Shown: in pieces, positions 7,454 to 15,350 of the stretch | Layout of the letters: each line of letters begins with the position of its first letter | Position numbering within the stretch: the first letter of the stretch is position 1 | Assembly: GCF_004761975.1 (NCBI RefSeq) | Contig: NZ_RQII01000028.1 | Coordinates: 62,001-126,000, forward strand | Length of the DNA stretch: 64,000 nucleotides | Direction: 5' to 3' | DNA from: Planococcus koreensis | GTDB taxonomy: Bacteria; Bacillota; Bacilli; Bacillales_A; Planococcaceae | The notes under the pieces: generated by a model | What the model saw: the letters and a program-made list of their open reading frames with translations, nothing else | Database searches by the model: none | What the model was told of the DNA's origin: nothing | Position numbers and translations under genes: made by a program

Positions 7454-10400
7454 TTAGCTTTGGCAAGCTTCGCATTCTTCGATTTCTGCCTGTGACGTGC
7501 TGCGCACGTAATACGTCGTCTTCAGGTTTTGCTCCCACGCCTCGAAATGCAGGCCGAGCAGCTCTTTCGCTTTGATCGTATGCGGCACATAGAAATTAAA
7601 GCTGATCGACTGGTCGATGTGGCGCTGGCGGGCGGCGTTCTGGCGGATGCTCCATTTCTGGTCGAGCACGTGGCGCGAACGGCGGTAATAATCGTAGGTG
7701 CGGTGGTCGAGATCCGGCGCCGTCACTTTGAATTTGAAATTCTTCTTTTCTTCGGCGTATTCGACGGCGTAAAGCGGATCGATGCCATCGGTCGAGCCGC
7801 CGATTTTCGCGGTCGATGAATTCGGCGCAACCGCCATCATCCAGCCGTTGCGGACGCCATTTTGGGTGATGTCGCTCTGCAATTGATGCCAGCGGTCGCT
7901 GCTGTAATTTTTGCGTTCGAAATACTCCCCCGTCTGCCATTCCGAGCCTTCAAACTCACGGTACGCGCCTTTTTCCTTGGCGAGCTCCATGGAAGAACGG
8001 ATGGTGTGGTAGGCGATTTCTTCATATAATTTATCCGCAAATGCGACGGCTTCTTCCGTTTCCCAGTGGATGCCTTCTAGAGCCAAGAGGTGATGCCATC
8101 CGAAAGTTCCTAATCCTCATTTTTATTCGATAAAGGTCGTAAAGCTTTACCCGTTCTCTGATGAACTGCTGCATATCGCTATGCAGATTAGACTATATCA
8201 CGTTCCCTTTTGAGGGAACCCCTGCTTTTCCACTATCATAAACTTATAGTGTACTCTACTCCCTTGTCTCTTCTAAAGAGCGGTTTCGATAGTCGTTAGG
8301 CTTTTAGATTTCAACTGTTTTGCAGAGATAGTTTGGGAAGTTATCATTTGTTAACCTAGTACGAATAGTTTTACGCGAAATTCCAATTGCATTCGCACAT
8401 TCGGAAATACTCATATAGCTAATACCATCTACAATTATTTCTTTTCTGTGAGGCATATTTTTCTTCATAGCTTCTACTGCATATAATGGTTTTGGAACTC
8501 CTCTATTACTTGAAATCCATCCACTCTTACGTTTTTCTTCATACAATTCACTTCTGATTTCTTTCCAATTCTTTACATGAGTTTTTCCAAAGAAAGGATT
8601 TTTCTCTCCAATTTTTAAAGCGGATTTTTCTGCTAGTATTTTTTTAGTTTCTTCAGTGTGTGCTTTTCCATAGAAATGATTTCCAATTCCTGTCATTCTC
8701 ACGGATCTAATTTTTCGTTCTTCTTCAGAAAATATCCTTCCTTTTGTTCCTGTTCCACCTAGAGTTAAATTATAGCCGTTAAAGAAACTGTCATAAATTT
8801 TTACGTAATGTGCTTCAAGATTATAGAGCTCTTCTTGAGTGAAGTTATCGTTCTGTTCAATTACAGTGAAAACAAAAGATTCTTCTCCGTATTTATTAAA
8901 ACTTTTTTGAAGATGATCATTCTGTGGATATTTCTTCTTAATTCAGAAAAATGTCCAATTCTTCTACGGTTTAAATTCACGGTTTCCCCTACATAATACT
9001 TCCCGGTTGCAGTATTTAAAATTAAATAAATTCCCTTCATCTGCTTTCTCCTCCTTTCTTTAATATTCAGTTGAAATAATTTAGCACGGGATTGTCTCAA
9101 TTGAGAGTTTCCCCGTTTAACAGGGTTTTCTTAAAGGGTTACCCCTTTAAGCCACTGGATACTCAATGGCGCGGTATTTCTTATTTGTCGCCTCGGCCTG
9201 CCCGACGGAAATCGTGTTCAAGTCAATGACGTTGTCGAGCATGCGCAGCTGCACCGGAATCAGCCGCTCCAGCACGTCCGCTTTCACCGCGCGCGGCAAA
9301 TTGATCGACGACAAATTGCAGACGACAAAATCGCCCGGCTTACGGATCATCACAAGATTGCCGTCTTCATCGGTGTATTCTTTCGTAATCGTCGTTGCCG
9401 ACATATTTTGAGTGATTTCGCTGCACAAATTACTGCAGTAAATCGACGTCAGCCCCTTGCCGCGCAAATGCTTATTGGGATTCTGGCGGTTGACTTCGTC
9501 GCGGTAGAACATATACGGCGTGCCGGTTTCGAGCTGCGACACCATGATGCGCGCCATGATGTCCATCGCCCGGTACGTTTTCCGCGGCAATAACGGATGC
9601 GCAGCCGCTTCTTCGTATTTCTCGGTGAAATGCTTCACATCGGCCTCGTCGTAAAAATCCTCCAGCCCGAGCGCATTCCCAGCCCCGTCTTGCCAGCCCA
9701 TCGTCTGCTTCACTTGATGCGGGCAGAATGTATGCCATTCACCGGTGCTGCGGCCTTGCTCATCGGTTTCCTTCAATTTTTCCATGAACAAATCCGGAAT
9801 CGCGACACCTGTGAAAATATCATGCGCTTTCCGGCGCTCATCGCCGTTATTCGTTTTCAAGTCCAAAAAGCCGTTCATGATGTCTTTGTGGAACACATCC
9901 AGGTAAATCGCCACAGCCCCTTGGCGCTGGCCCAGCTGGTCGACGCTCACTGCCGTGTCGTTGACGAGCCGGATCCACGGAATGACGCCGGACGAATTGC
10001 CTTTGAATTTTTTTATATCAGACCCCATTGCCCGCACCTTGCCGTAATAAACGCCGATGCCGCCTCCGTCCTTGCTGAGGCGCGCGATGTCCCAGTTATT
10101 CAGGTAAATGCCATCGAGTGAATCATCGACCGTATCGATAAAGCACGACGACAGCTGGCCAAAGCTCTTGCCGGCATTCGACAATGTCGGCGTCGCCACC
10201 GTCATGTACAGGTTGCTCATCGCCCAATACGCTTCTTTTACAAGCGACATGCGTTTTTCTTTCGGCTCGTTCTGCATCAGCGCCATCGCGATGACCATAA
10301 AGCGCTCCTGCGGCAGTTCAAACACCGCGCCTTCGTAATCCTTCGCCAAATAACGGTCCGCCAGCAGGAATAAGCCGATATACGTAAATAACAAATCCCG

Positions 10401-10787
10401 CTCCGCATCGATTTCGCTGCCGAGCAAGCTGATTTCCTCCTGCGCATAGCTTTCCAGCAGATCGCCGGAATAAATGCCGATTTCCGTCAAGTGGCGGATC
10501 AAGCCATAAAAATCGCCGTATTTCGAAGACGCATCGTAGCTTCGGCTGGCAGCGGCCGCTTCGTATAAGTCATTCAAGTATAAATGGGACGCGACAAACG
10601 TCCAATCCGGTTCCTCCATCGAGATGCGGTCCAATGCATAGCCGATCGCCCGCTCTTTTCTCGCTTTCGCAGTGCCCAGCGCCGTGAGTTTGCCGGCAAG
10701 CTCCCCGGTCTGCAGTCCGAACTTCTCCTGTGCACGTTCCAGCGCCGTTAAAACGCCTTCCAATCCTGTATCTTCTATGATTTTCAT
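7454..10787 (-). CDS. nrdA: Class I ribonucleotide reductase large subunit (NrdA), interrupted by a group I intron
   Basis: Catalytic subunit making deoxyribonucleotides. The two exons are 10787-9166 and 8117-7454; joined, they give 761 residues, exactly in frame, with the junction codon Ile541 built as AT|A inside the conserved KKYRAI|GLGTFGW stretch. Active-site residues are present: Cys215 (QLSSCF), Asn453, Cys455 and Glu457 (SNLCSEI), the radical-path Tyr743-Tyr744, and the redox tail Cys756/Cys759 (CEAC). The N-terminus has no VxKRDG motif, so an intact ATP-cone is not apparent. The start at 10787 has GAAGGAG at good spacing; the reading from 10808 overlaps the thioesterase gene. Without splicing, translation stops five codons into the intron at 9147. 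Confidence 0.93.
8118..9165 (-). mobile_element. Group I intron in nrdA (td-like, IA2 type), 1048 nt
   Basis: The intron carries the P3-P4-P6 core as TTAAACGGGGAAACTCTC...GAGACAATCCCGTGCTAA (9080-9120), very like the phage T4 td intron. P7 strands are ACGACTATC (8288-8296) and ATATAGTCT (8190-8198), there is a hairpin CTGCATagcgATATGCAG (8169-8186), and it ends ACGACCTT...AAAATG with a 3'-terminal G. At the 5' site GCCAT|TG pairs with CAGTGGC in the intron, giving the expected U-G wobble at the cut. An endonuclease gene sits in the P6 loop. Boundaries are read by eye and could move by one or two bases. Confidence 0.92.
8304..9040 (-). pseudogene. Intron-encoded GIY-YIG homing endonuclease, frameshifted
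   Basis: Free-standing gene in the intron with a strong AAGGAGGAG site before the ATG at 9040. The N-terminal part KGIYLILN...KYYVGETVNLNRRR is a GIY-YIG nuclease motif. A one-base loss near 8930-8942 shifts the frame, and the first frame ends at 8861. In the next frame the protein continues as KKYPQNDHLQKSFNKYGEES, then NUMOD3-like repeats (HFYGKAHTEETKK, PFFGKTHVKNWKE) and a C-terminal helix-turn-helix (MSISECANAIGISRKTI). The full product would be about 245 residues. No in-frame rescue start is seen, so the enzyme is probably dead, unless the shift is a sequencing error. Confidence 0.88.
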
Positions 10788-10788
10788 A

Positions 10789-11274
10789 TCAGCACAACTC
10801 CTTCGCAAATTCGTTGATTTTCATGCGCCGCTCTTTGCGTTCCTGAGCGCTTTGGAACAATTGCTTTTCGCTGTCGGTTTCCGGCACGACGCCTTCGACC
10901 GGCGACGGTTTGCCGTTTTCATCGACGGCGACCATCGTCAGGATCGCGGTCGTCGTCAAGGTTTTCGTGCGGTTTTCTACGCTCTGGCATTCGGCTTTGA
11001 CGTAGACTTCCATCGATGTCCGGCCTGTTGAGACGACGACGCCTTCAAGCAGCAAGATGTCGCCGACACGGGCGGATGACAGAAAATTGACGGTGTCGAT
11101 GGATGCGGTCACAACGGCTTTGCCGCTGTGCTTCATCGCGGTAATCGCCGCGATTTCGTCGATATAGCTGAGCACCGCGCCGCCGAAAATCGTACCCATG
11201 TGGTTCGTGTCGGGCGGCAGTACCAGCCGGGTCTGGATCGTCCTCGATATGTTTGCTGCAATGTGTTTTGCCAT
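10789..11274 (-). CDS. Acyl-CoA thioesterase (hotdog fold)
   Basis: 161-residue hotdog-fold thioesterase of the acyl-CoA hydrolase/BFIT type, which cleaves acyl-CoA to fatty acid and CoA in the cytosol. The family pattern is clear: N-terminal QTRLVLPPDTNHMGTIFGG, the active-site helix GAVLSYIDEIAAI with the acidic residue, and the NFLSSARVGD strand. It is the first gene behind the cobalamin riboswitch and stands one base from the nrdA start, whose ribosome site lies in its last codons. Why a thioesterase leads a nucleotide reductase operon is not known; it may be a passenger. The start MAKHIAAN (11274) has GGAGG at 9 nt. Confidence 0.88.
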   Translation of the reverse strand: MAKHIAANISRTIQTRLVLPPDTNHMGTIFGGAVLSYIDEIAAITAMKHSGKAVVTASIDTVNFLSSARVGDILLLEGVVVSTGRTSMEVYVKAECQSVENRTKTLTTTAILTMVAVDENGKPSPVEGVVPETDSEKQLFQSAQERKERRMKINEFAKELC

Positions 11275-11307
11275 GCGGATTGCCTCCAAACTTCAATTTA
11301 CCAAATA

Positions 11308-11345
11308 AAAAAACCCATCCTCTCAGGGAGAGGATGGGTTTGTAA
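11308..11345 (-). terminator. Terminator of the cobalamin riboswitch expression platform
   Basis: AACCCATCCTCTC pairs with GAGAGGATGGGTT and is followed by seven T residues on the minus strand, about 35 nt before the thioesterase start. Its place between the aptamer and the first gene marks it as the off-state terminator of the riboswitch. Confidence 0.88.
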
Positions 11346-11439
11346 ACGCAGAATAATCTTCGGAACAGCAGAAAAAGCCGGCTGCACCGTGCAGAGTACC
11401 TTCGTTATCCTTCCCAGCTCCCGGAGAAGATCTTAACTG

Positions 11440-11601
11440 ATAACAATGGCAGGTCTCCTGGCTCGTGCGTCATCCTCCGCTATGTCCTTCCCGTCCGTTG
11501 GACAGTGGATTGCCATAGCTTGCGTCAGCACTTACAGTTGCGGGTACAGCTCCGGTTTTTCATCGGATTCCCTATTAAGCCTTTTCAGGCACCATTATTA
11601 T
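11440..11601 (-). promoter_or_regulatory. Cobalamin (B12) riboswitch aptamer
   Basis: The minus strand shows the family landmarks in order: GGTGCC, AAAAGGcTTAATAGGGAA, a CCGG-type stem, GCTGTACCCGCAACTGTAA, a GGGAAGGA loop, and the B12 box GCCAGGAGACCTGCC (11448-11462). P1 closes the element: ATAATAATGG (11592-11601) with CCATTGTTAT (11440-11449), nine pairs and one wobble. With the terminator at 11308-11345 it should switch off the thioesterase-nrdA-nrdB-flavodoxin operon when coenzyme B12 is plentiful. Confidence 0.95.
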
Positions 11602-11606
11602 TGGTG

Positions 11607-11653
11607 TTACCATATATGGTGTTTATATGTATACAATACACTAAATATCGTAT
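11607..11653 (-). promoter_or_regulatory. Two NrdR-type boxes over the nrd promoter
   Basis: TTACCATATATGGTGT (11607-11622) and ACACTAAATATCGTAT (11638-11653) each match the NrdR box pattern ACACwATATATwGTGT well, and their centres are 31 bp apart, the helical phasing typical of NrdR pairs. A likely promoter runs through them: TTGAAC (11654-11659) and TGTATA (11630-11635). NrdR is the ATP/dATP-sensing repressor of ribonucleotide reductase genes; its own gene is not in this window. Confidence 0.75.
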
Positions 11654-11724
11654 GTTCAAACTATAAACCACTTTGTTTCCTTTTACAAGCTCCGTTTTTA
11701 CGGCGCCATCCAGCTTTTTAAAAC

Positions 11725-11741
11725 ACTGACGTTACGTCACT
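11725..11741. promoter_or_regulatory. 17-bp near-palindrome
   Basis: ACTGACGTTACGTCACT has one mismatch in its arms. It lies between the nrd promoter and the end of the acetyltransferase gene. It could be an operator or chance. Confidence 0.25.
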
Positions 11742-11785
11742 AAACCCACTAAAACCCTCTTCAGTACTTGCTGGAATCGCCTCTC

Positions 11786-12193
11786 TCATTTTACTAACTG
11801 GCAATAAAAACGTTCCACTCCTGGATATTTTTCTCCCAGGCTTGTTACGTTAAAGCCGATGCTGCGGTAAAATCCGACAGCTTCCCGATCGGTTTCGGCA
11901 ATTATAGAATGTGGATGAAGCTTTTCCTGGATCGCTTCGACCATCTTCTTTCCATAGCCTTTGCCTCTGGCGGATGGCAAAACGGCGATATGCCTGATTT
12001 TCAATTCGCTAGGCTGGATAAATGCGGCTCCGATGCAGCCGACAACCCTTTCACGGTCTGCAAATCCATAAAGCTCCATGGTTTCTGAAGCAGCGTATTC
12101 ATCGTATTCATTCGCAGCGTGCTCAACGCTCGTTGCATACGCCAGCAACTGCACCGCTTCTTCTCGACTCATACGCCCTGTTGCGTCTTCCAA
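11786..12193 (-). CDS. GNAT family N-acetyltransferase
   Basis: 135-residue acetyl-CoA-dependent N-acetyltransferase, a single compact GNAT domain. The acetyl-CoA binding motif is IAVLPSARGKGYGKKMVEAI, followed by the FYRSIGF segment common to the family. The substrate is unknown. A TTG start at 12193 fits the GGGGGTGA ribosome site and places the gene 4 bp after the previous stop; ATG at 12172 is the alternative. It is the last gene of a run of five (14728 to 11786) of hydrolases and acetyltransferases, all minus strand and tightly packed. Confidence 0.8.
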   Translation of the reverse strand: MEDATGRMSREEAVQLLAYATSVEHAANEYDEYAASETMELYGFADRERVVGCIGAAFIQPSELKIRHIAVLPSARGKGYGKKMVEAIQEKLHPHSIIAETDREAVGFYRSIGFNVTSLGEKYPGVERFYCQLVK

Positions 12194-12197
12194 CTTA

Positions 12198-12668
12198 TCA
12201 CCCCCGCTGCTCCATGACAATAAATTCAGCGAAATCCGTGCTGAACTTCCGCGTTTCCACAAAGTCGAATTTTTTGTACAGGTGGATTGCCCGCGCGTTG
12301 AATTCCGCTACGGTCAAGCGCAGGCAGAGCCCCGGATGTTCGCGTTGGATAACGGATGCCGCGTAGCCGAAGAATCGCTGGCCATTGCCCTGCCCCGTCA
12401 GTTCGGGATGCATGCCGAGTCCGATATCGATGAACCCTTCCCGATAAGCGCCTGCAGCGATGCCTTTTGGAACTTGAGCGGCTCTTCCGGCACAGAGGAA
12501 GCCGACTAATTCTCCGTTCCCGTAGATCGCTTCGTAAGAACCATCCAACAGTTCGCTAAGCGAGTCCTCGCTTGCCTCGTTATTGTAGAAATCGTAAGGC
12601 TCTTCATAGCTCCAGCCCAATATTTCCGCTGCAGTTGCTTTGTCCATCTTCTGTTTTTTGAATTGCAT
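12198..12668 (-). CDS. GNAT family N-acetyltransferase
   Basis: 156-residue acetyltransferase. It has the ribosomal-protein-acetylase style core: GFIDIGLGMHPELTGQGNGQRFF, the acetyl-CoA binding loop with GQGNG, and VAEFNARAIHLYKKFDFVE near the end. The N-terminal third (EPYDFYNNEA) resembles a subgroup in Bacillota with unassigned substrate. The start MQFKKQKM (12668) has an AGAGAGGGA site; the longer reading overlaps the hydrolase gene. It lies between the hydrolase and another acetyltransferase in one operon. Confidence 0.82.
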   Translation of the reverse strand: MQFKKQKMDKATAAEILGWSYEEPYDFYNNEASEDSLSELLDGSYEAIYGNGELVGFLCAGRAAQVPKGIAAGAYREGFIDIGLGMHPELTGQGNGQRFFGYAASVIQREHPGLCLRLTVAEFNARAIHLYKKFDFVETRKFSTDFAEFIVMEQRG

Positions 12669-12682
12669 ACGAATCCCTCTCT

Positions 12683-13393
12683 TTATGTAAATTCCTGCAG
12701 CCAATCCAGCACGGCCTCCTCCATCTCACTGGTAAATCGATGGCCTGTTCCTTTAAAAATTTTGCTCTCGGCTTGTTGATGCTGAAACTCTTCGGTCAAA
12801 TGCCTGTAATAAGCTGCGTGTCCTTCGAGCGGCACTGTCCGGTCCAGTTCCCCGTTGATCAGCAGCACAGCTCCTTTGCCCGGACGCACTTCCATGGGAT
12901 CGAAACCTTTCAGCAGCGCTGCCGTTTGCTCATCCATCTTTGAGCGGTCTTGTCGTTCGCGGAATATCTGTTCCGTCAATACGAATGCGCCGGAACCATT
13001 AATACTCGCAAAACCTGCAATGCGCGGATGGCGTGCAAAAATGCCGGCAGCGATAAAACCACCCATCGAACTGCCGACCAAAACGATTTCAGTTTCCGGT
13101 ACGCCAAGAACTTTCTGAAGCGCTCCGAATTCTTCAATGCTCTCCGTAATGGCTTTCCAGAAATACGTCTGGACCGTTTCCATTTCAAACGGATTTTTCA
13201 CCGGTTTTCTTGTATCGTTGTAGACGATTTCCGGCACCACCACACGAAAGCCCTGTCCGACCAAAATTTCGGCAAAAGCCTGATAGCTCTCAACTCTTCC
13301 GCCCCAGCCGTGGTACAAAACCACCGTCTTCCAGGGTTCTGAAGCCGGCTCTGCCAGATGGTAAATCAATTCGCCAGCCATGATTCTTTTCAT
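12683..13393 (-). CDS. Alpha/beta hydrolase (dienelactone hydrolase/YitV-like esterase)
   Basis: 236-residue soluble hydrolase. The nucleophile elbow GSSMGG holds the catalytic Ser, the acid lies in NGELDRTVP, and the His in GTGHRFT; HGWGG near residue 28 supplies the oxyanion hole. The overall layout resembles YitV-type esterases of Bacillus. The natural ester or amide substrate is unknown. The start overlaps the methyltransferase stop as ATGA, so the two are translationally coupled. Confidence 0.85.
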   Translation of the reverse strand: MKRIMAGELIYHLAEPASEPWKTVVLYHGWGGRVESYQAFAEILVGQGFRVVVPEIVYNDTRKPVKNPFEMETVQTYFWKAITESIEEFGALQKVLGVPETEIVLVGSSMGGFIAAGIFARHPRIAGFASINGSGAFVLTEQIFRERQDRSKMDEQTAALLKGFDPMEVRPGKGAVLLINGELDRTVPLEGHAAYYRHLTEEFQHQQAESKIFKGTGHRFTSEMEEAVLDWLQEFT

Positions 13394-14145
13394 TTCTCTT
13401 GCTCCTTTTTATACGCTTTTAACAGAAACCGCTTGGAATTGGTGCGGATGCCTTTTGAAGTTTGATTCTGCAAGATGAATTTGTTGAACGTTTCCATGTC
13501 TTGCGGCTCTTCCCCGAAATTCGGGATGATCGGTGTGTGCTGCAGCAGAAACAGCAAGTCTTCCGGCTCCTGGTAATATTCAGCGGCATCGTAGTCATGA
13601 CATTCAATGTCTGAAAACCCGGCTTCTTCCAACTCTATTATGTATCGTTCCTTCAGCATGCCGTCCCGTTGCCCGAATGCTTGCCCACGGCCGAATGCCT
13701 GTTTCAAATTTTCTTTGTCCCCTTCGCTTACTTGCTGGCTCAGGAATATGCCGCCTGCTTTCAGCACGCGTGCTGCTTCAGCGGCATCATACGGGCAATG
13801 GCGGCTGGTGGCCATGTCAAAAAAGCCTTCCGGAAAATGGAGGCTTTCCGCTGCCATTTGCAAAAAACGGACATTCGGGCAGTTCGCCTTTTCCCCATTA
13901 GAACGCGCGGTTTCCACCATCGCTTCGGACAAATCGATTCCGACGACCAAAGCACAAGATTCAGCCAGCTTCATCACATTTTCTCCTCCACCGGTTCCGA
14001 TATCGAGAACGATGCTGCCCGGTGCTGAATAGTTGGCAGCTTCCCGGTAAAAATCCCAAGCCGCGCCTTCCGACTCGCTTTTTAGCGTGCTGAAATCCCA
14101 GCCGTTCGCTTTTCCAAGCTTCTCGTAAAATCGCTGTTCATCCAC
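13390..14145 (-). CDS. Class I SAM-dependent methyltransferase
   Basis: 251-residue methyltransferase. The SAM-binding motif I is VLDIGTGGGENV near residue 46, the acidic residue after strand 2 is in VGIDLSEAM, and ATSRHCPYD stands in the motif IV place. A C-terminal helical part (QEPEDLLFLLQHTPIIPNF) is typical of small-molecule methyltransferases in Bacillota. The substrate is not known. It follows the cysteine hydrolase with an 8-bp overlap and is coupled to the downstream hydrolase. Confidence 0.85.
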   Translation of the reverse strand: MDEQRFYEKLGKANGWDFSTLKSESEGAAWDFYREAANYSAPGSIVLDIGTGGGENVMKLAESCALVVGIDLSEAMVETARSNGEKANCPNVRFLQMAAESLHFPEGFFDMATSRHCPYDAAEAARVLKAGGIFLSQQVSEGDKENLKQAFGRGQAFGQRDGMLKERYIIELEEAGFSDIECHDYDAAEYYQEPEDLLFLLQHTPIIPNFGEEPQDMETFNKFILQNQTSKGIRTNSKRFLLKAYKKEQEK

Positions 14146-14728
14146 GCGCTTCTTCCTCCTGTTCGCCCGCAGCCCAATCCGCCTGCAACAGCTTCTCGGT
14201 TGTCACCACTTCCGCAAACTCCTCGTGCAGCGTTGCCAAAGTCAAGGCGTGGACCGTTTCGGCATCGTAGCGGATGCCGTCCGGACCAGTCAATGCAAAA
14301 GCCGCCGTGGCGTCAGACACCAAATACGTCCGAAAGCCCAAATTCCCGCTCATCCGGGTTGTCGTCGAAACGCAATGGGGCGTCGTCAATCCGGCAATGA
14401 CCACGGTATCGATCCCGTTGCTGCGCAAATACCCCTCCAGCCCCGTGCCGATGAAGGCACTGTTCACCGTTTTCTCCATCACCGTTTCATCGTCTTTCGG
14501 CTGCAGCGCTTCGATTAGCCCAAAGCTTTCCTTTTCCGGATAAAACAGCGAGTCCGGATCTGCCGAACGGTGCTGGATGTGCACGACACTGCCGCCTTTT
14601 TGCCTCCAATGATGCAAGAGCTTTGCCATGTTCTTTTCCGCGTCCTGATTATTGCGCTCGCCCCATTTCGGATCGGCGAATGCCTTTTGGACATCCACAA
14701 TGACCAATGCGGTATTCGTTAGTTCCAT
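14138..14728 (-). CDS. Isochorismatase-family cysteine hydrolase
   Basis: 196-residue cysteine hydrolase of the isochorismatase/nicotinamidase superfamily. The catalytic Asp is in VIVDVQKAF and the nucleophile Cys in VIAGLTTPHCVSTTTR; the intervening Lys of the triad is probably in VMEKTVNSAF. Family members cleave nicotinamide, ureidoacrylate, isochorismate or similar small amides and vinyl ethers; this one cannot be assigned. The start at 14728 has CAGGAGGG at good spacing. It is the first gene of the five-gene operon ending at 11786. Confidence 0.85.
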   Translation of the reverse strand: MELTNTALVIVDVQKAFADPKWGERNNQDAEKNMAKLLHHWRQKGGSVVHIQHRSADPDSLFYPEKESFGLIEALQPKDDETVMEKTVNSAFIGTGLEGYLRSNGIDTVVIAGLTTPHCVSTTTRMSGNLGFRTYLVSDATAAFALTGPDGIRYDAETVHALTLATLHEEFAEVVTTEKLLQADWAAGEQEEEARG

Positions 14729-14820
14729 GAAATCCCTCCTGAAATTGCCATTTACTAGTGTTTCTTCTTTTGTCTTCAAAATCCCTTTTTCATGCGCAAG
14801 TTCTTCTTTTATTGGCATAA

Positions 14821-14851
14821 TAAAACCGCCAATCCGTGTGGAATTGGCGGT
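14821..14851 (-). terminator. Terminator of the ohr-ohrR-gpx operon
   Basis: CCGCCAATtc...gATTGGCGG hairpin followed by TTTTAT on the minus strand. Confidence 0.8.
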
Positions 14852-14858
14852 GCTCTTC

Positions 14859-15335
14859 TTATTTATTCAAAATCTTGCGGATATCATCTTCGAATGTTTC
14901 CGGCTTGTCTTTCGGCGCGTAGCGCTTGACGATATTGCCTTCGCGGTCGACCAGGAATTTTGTGAAATTCCATTTGATGCCGCTGCCCAGAAACCCTTTC
15001 GTGTTGTCCGTCAGGTATTTGAACAGCGGATGCGCATCCGTGCCGTTGACCTTGATGATCTCGTGCATCGGGAACGTCACGCCGTAAGTCATGCGGCACG
15101 ACTGCTCTGCTTCTTCCGCTTCGCCGAGCTCCTGGCCGAATTGGTCGGACGGGAAACCAAGCACCACAAGCCCTTCCTCGCTGTAATTCTTATACAGCTG
15201 CTCCAGGCTGTCGAATTGGCCGCGCAAGCCGCATTTCGTTGCAGTGTTGACAATCAGCATCGCCTTGCCTTCGTATTCGGCCAGCTTGTGCGCTTCGCCG
15301 CTCGCATCCGTCACTTCGATATCGTAAATCCCCAT
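14859..15335 (-). CDS. gpx: Glutathione peroxidase-family thiol peroxidase
   Basis: 158 residues, the usual size of bacterial GPx-like peroxidases, which reduce hydroperoxides with electrons from thioredoxin or bacillithiol systems. The peroxidatic Cys35 lies in NTATKCGLRGQ, with the conserved FPSDQFGQ and WNFTKFLVD motifs supplying Gln and Trp of the active site. It is third in the operon ohr-ohrR-gpx, 15 bp after ohrR, so it is likely induced by organic peroxides together with Ohr. A terminator follows. Confidence 0.92.
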   Translation of the reverse strand: MGIYDIEVTDASGEAHKLAEYEGKAMLIVNTATKCGLRGQFDSLEQLYKNYSEEGLVVLGFPSDQFGQELGEAEEAEQSCRMTYGVTFPMHEIIKVNGTDAHPLFKYLTDNTKGFLGSGIKWNFTKFLVDREGNIVKRYAPKDKPETFEDDIRKILNK

Positions 15336-15350
15336 CGTCGATCGCTCCTT

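Noticed and set aside
8101-9165. Insertion sequence in nrdA
   Set aside because: No transposase, no terminal inverted repeats and no target duplication; the only protein is a GIY-YIG endonuclease.
7454-10787. Intein in NrdA
   Set aside because: The insert has no intein splice motifs, starts with a stop codon five codons in, and carries a group I RNA core.
7454-10808. nrdA as two separate genes or a broken pseudogene
   Set aside because: The halves join in frame exactly at the predicted intron ends and all active-site residues are present.
11128-11436. Plus-strand open frame of 102 codons
   Set aside because: Shadow of the thioesterase gene and the riboswitch region.
11446-11721. Plus-strand open frame of 91 codons
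   Set aside because: It lies over the cobalamin riboswitch on the other strand and has no ribosome site or family.
12022-14543. Plus-strand open frames across the hydrolase-methyltransferase operon
   Set aside because: Shadows of tightly packed, recognised minus-strand genes.
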